Origin: Tissierellaceae bacterium
GTDB taxonomy: Bacteria; Bacillota; Clostridia; Tissierellales; Tissierellaceae
DNA length: 14,755 nucleotides
Assembly: GCA_029264075.1 (NCBI GenBank)
Contig: JARICQ010000058.1
Coordinates: 1 to 14,755 of the forward strand
Direction of reading: 5' to 3'
Part shown: one piece after another, positions 14,559 to 14,755 of the stretch
Layout: every line of letters starts with the position of its first letter
Numbering within the stretch: position 1 is the stretch's first letter
Translations under genes and position numbers: made by a program
The notes under the pieces: generated by a model
Database searches by the model: none
What the model saw: only the letters and a program-made list of their open reading frames with translations
What the model was told of the DNA's origin: nothing

Positions 14559-14587
14559 ATTATATACATCAATAAGATTATTGTCAA
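14559..14587 (-). promoter_or_regulatory. Consensus sigma-A promoter of the AbgT gene
   Basis: On the minus strand TTGACA (14587-14582) and TATAAT (14564-14559) are both perfect with a 17-base spacer. The predicted start is near 14552, so the leader before ATG 14525 is about 27 bases. Confidence 0.88.
14570..14583. promoter_or_regulatory. Inverted repeat in the spacer of the AbgT promoter, candidate operator
   Basis: CAATAA-GA-TTATTG is perfectly symmetric and sits between the -35 and -10 boxes, overlapping the end of the -35. A protein bound here would exclude RNA polymerase. No regulator gene is adjacent within the window. Confidence 0.4.
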
Positions 14588-14596
14588 CTATATAAC

Positions 14597-14621
14597 TAAG
14601 TCCCTTAGCCTAAGAAACTTA
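14597..14621. promoter_or_regulatory. Nested dyad element just upstream of the AbgT promoter
   Basis: TAAGT (14597-14601) pairs with ACTTA (14617-14621), and CTTA (14604-14607) with TAAG (14611-14614). The centre lies near -57 from the predicted start. It could be a regulator site. The remainder of 14622-14755 is AT-rich with no gene I can support; a second TATAAT (14626-14621, minus) has a weak -35. Confidence 0.35.
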
Positions 14622-14755
14622 TTATATGTAGATGCTTAAAGGGATTAAAAAACTTTATTTATTTTGACTATTTGCTTTGTATTTTTCATCTGATAGATTT
14701 ACTTTCCTGTTTTAAATAGTTTTGAACTGTCACCAGCTAATTTAAACCATAATAG

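Noticed and set aside
1..14755. CRISPR arrays, insertion sequences, tRNA/rRNA genes, prophage genes, attachment sites
   Set aside because: Looked for on both strands; no regularly spaced repeats, transposase or integrase motifs, cloverleaf sequences or phage-type genes were seen.
14526..14755. Possible riboswitch or T-box leader before the AbgT gene
   Set aside because: The consensus promoter places the start about 27 bases before the ATG, leaving no room for a structured leader.

Overview
The window looks like chromosomal DNA from a low-GC, anaerobic Gram-positive bacterium (Clostridia or Tissierellia type; I cannot name a species). The base composition is AT-rich, the ribosome binding sites are strong GGAGG-type sites with several GTG and TTG starts, and compact intrinsic terminators separate the genes. 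The gene set fits: a short phosphotransacetylase, an FprA-type flavodiiron protein, an AbgT transporter next to an M20 peptidase, and an OatA-like acyltransferase. I see no phage, transposon, CRISPR array, tRNA or rRNA.

Layout. Bases 1-143 hold the end of a plus-strand gene (probably UPF0316/DUF2179), followed by a bidirectional terminator. A minus-strand pair follows: a DUF1576-like membrane protein built from two repeats, overlapping a small unknown protein. Next is a single minus-strand membrane protein with a long coiled-coil outer segment. A 300-base divergent spacer separates it from a plus-strand acyltransferase-3/SGNH O-acetyltransferase. A Crp/Fnr-family regulator (minus) is divergent from fprA (plus) across about 120 bases that hold a perfect 14-bp palindrome and two overlapping TATAAT boxes. 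fprA converges on pta (minus) at a bidirectional terminator. Further right, all on the minus strand, are a 1024-residue superfamily 1 helicase with a coiled-coil insert, a PepT-like M20 peptidase and an AbgT-family transporter with a consensus promoter.

How the genes may work together. Crp/Fnr and fprA form the clearest regulatory unit: the palindrome lies about 41.5 bases upstream of the start site inferred for fprA, where a class II activator binds, and inside the regulator's own leader, where it could autorepress. This suggests a local response to oxygen or nitric oxide. AbgT plus the M20 peptidase looks like an import-and-cleave pair for acyl-amino acids or small peptides, probably cotranscribed through a leaky terminator. 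The helicase is a stand-alone gene without obvious partners and is the best candidate for accessory or defence cargo. Several starts were moved from the longest reading frame because a ribosome binding site clearly supports an internal codon (DUF1576 protein, Crp/Fnr regulator, small 117-residue protein). I found no clear multi-gene novel system; the most testable new items are the Crp/Fnr-fprA control region, the helicase, the coiled-coil membrane protein and the DUF1576 pair.
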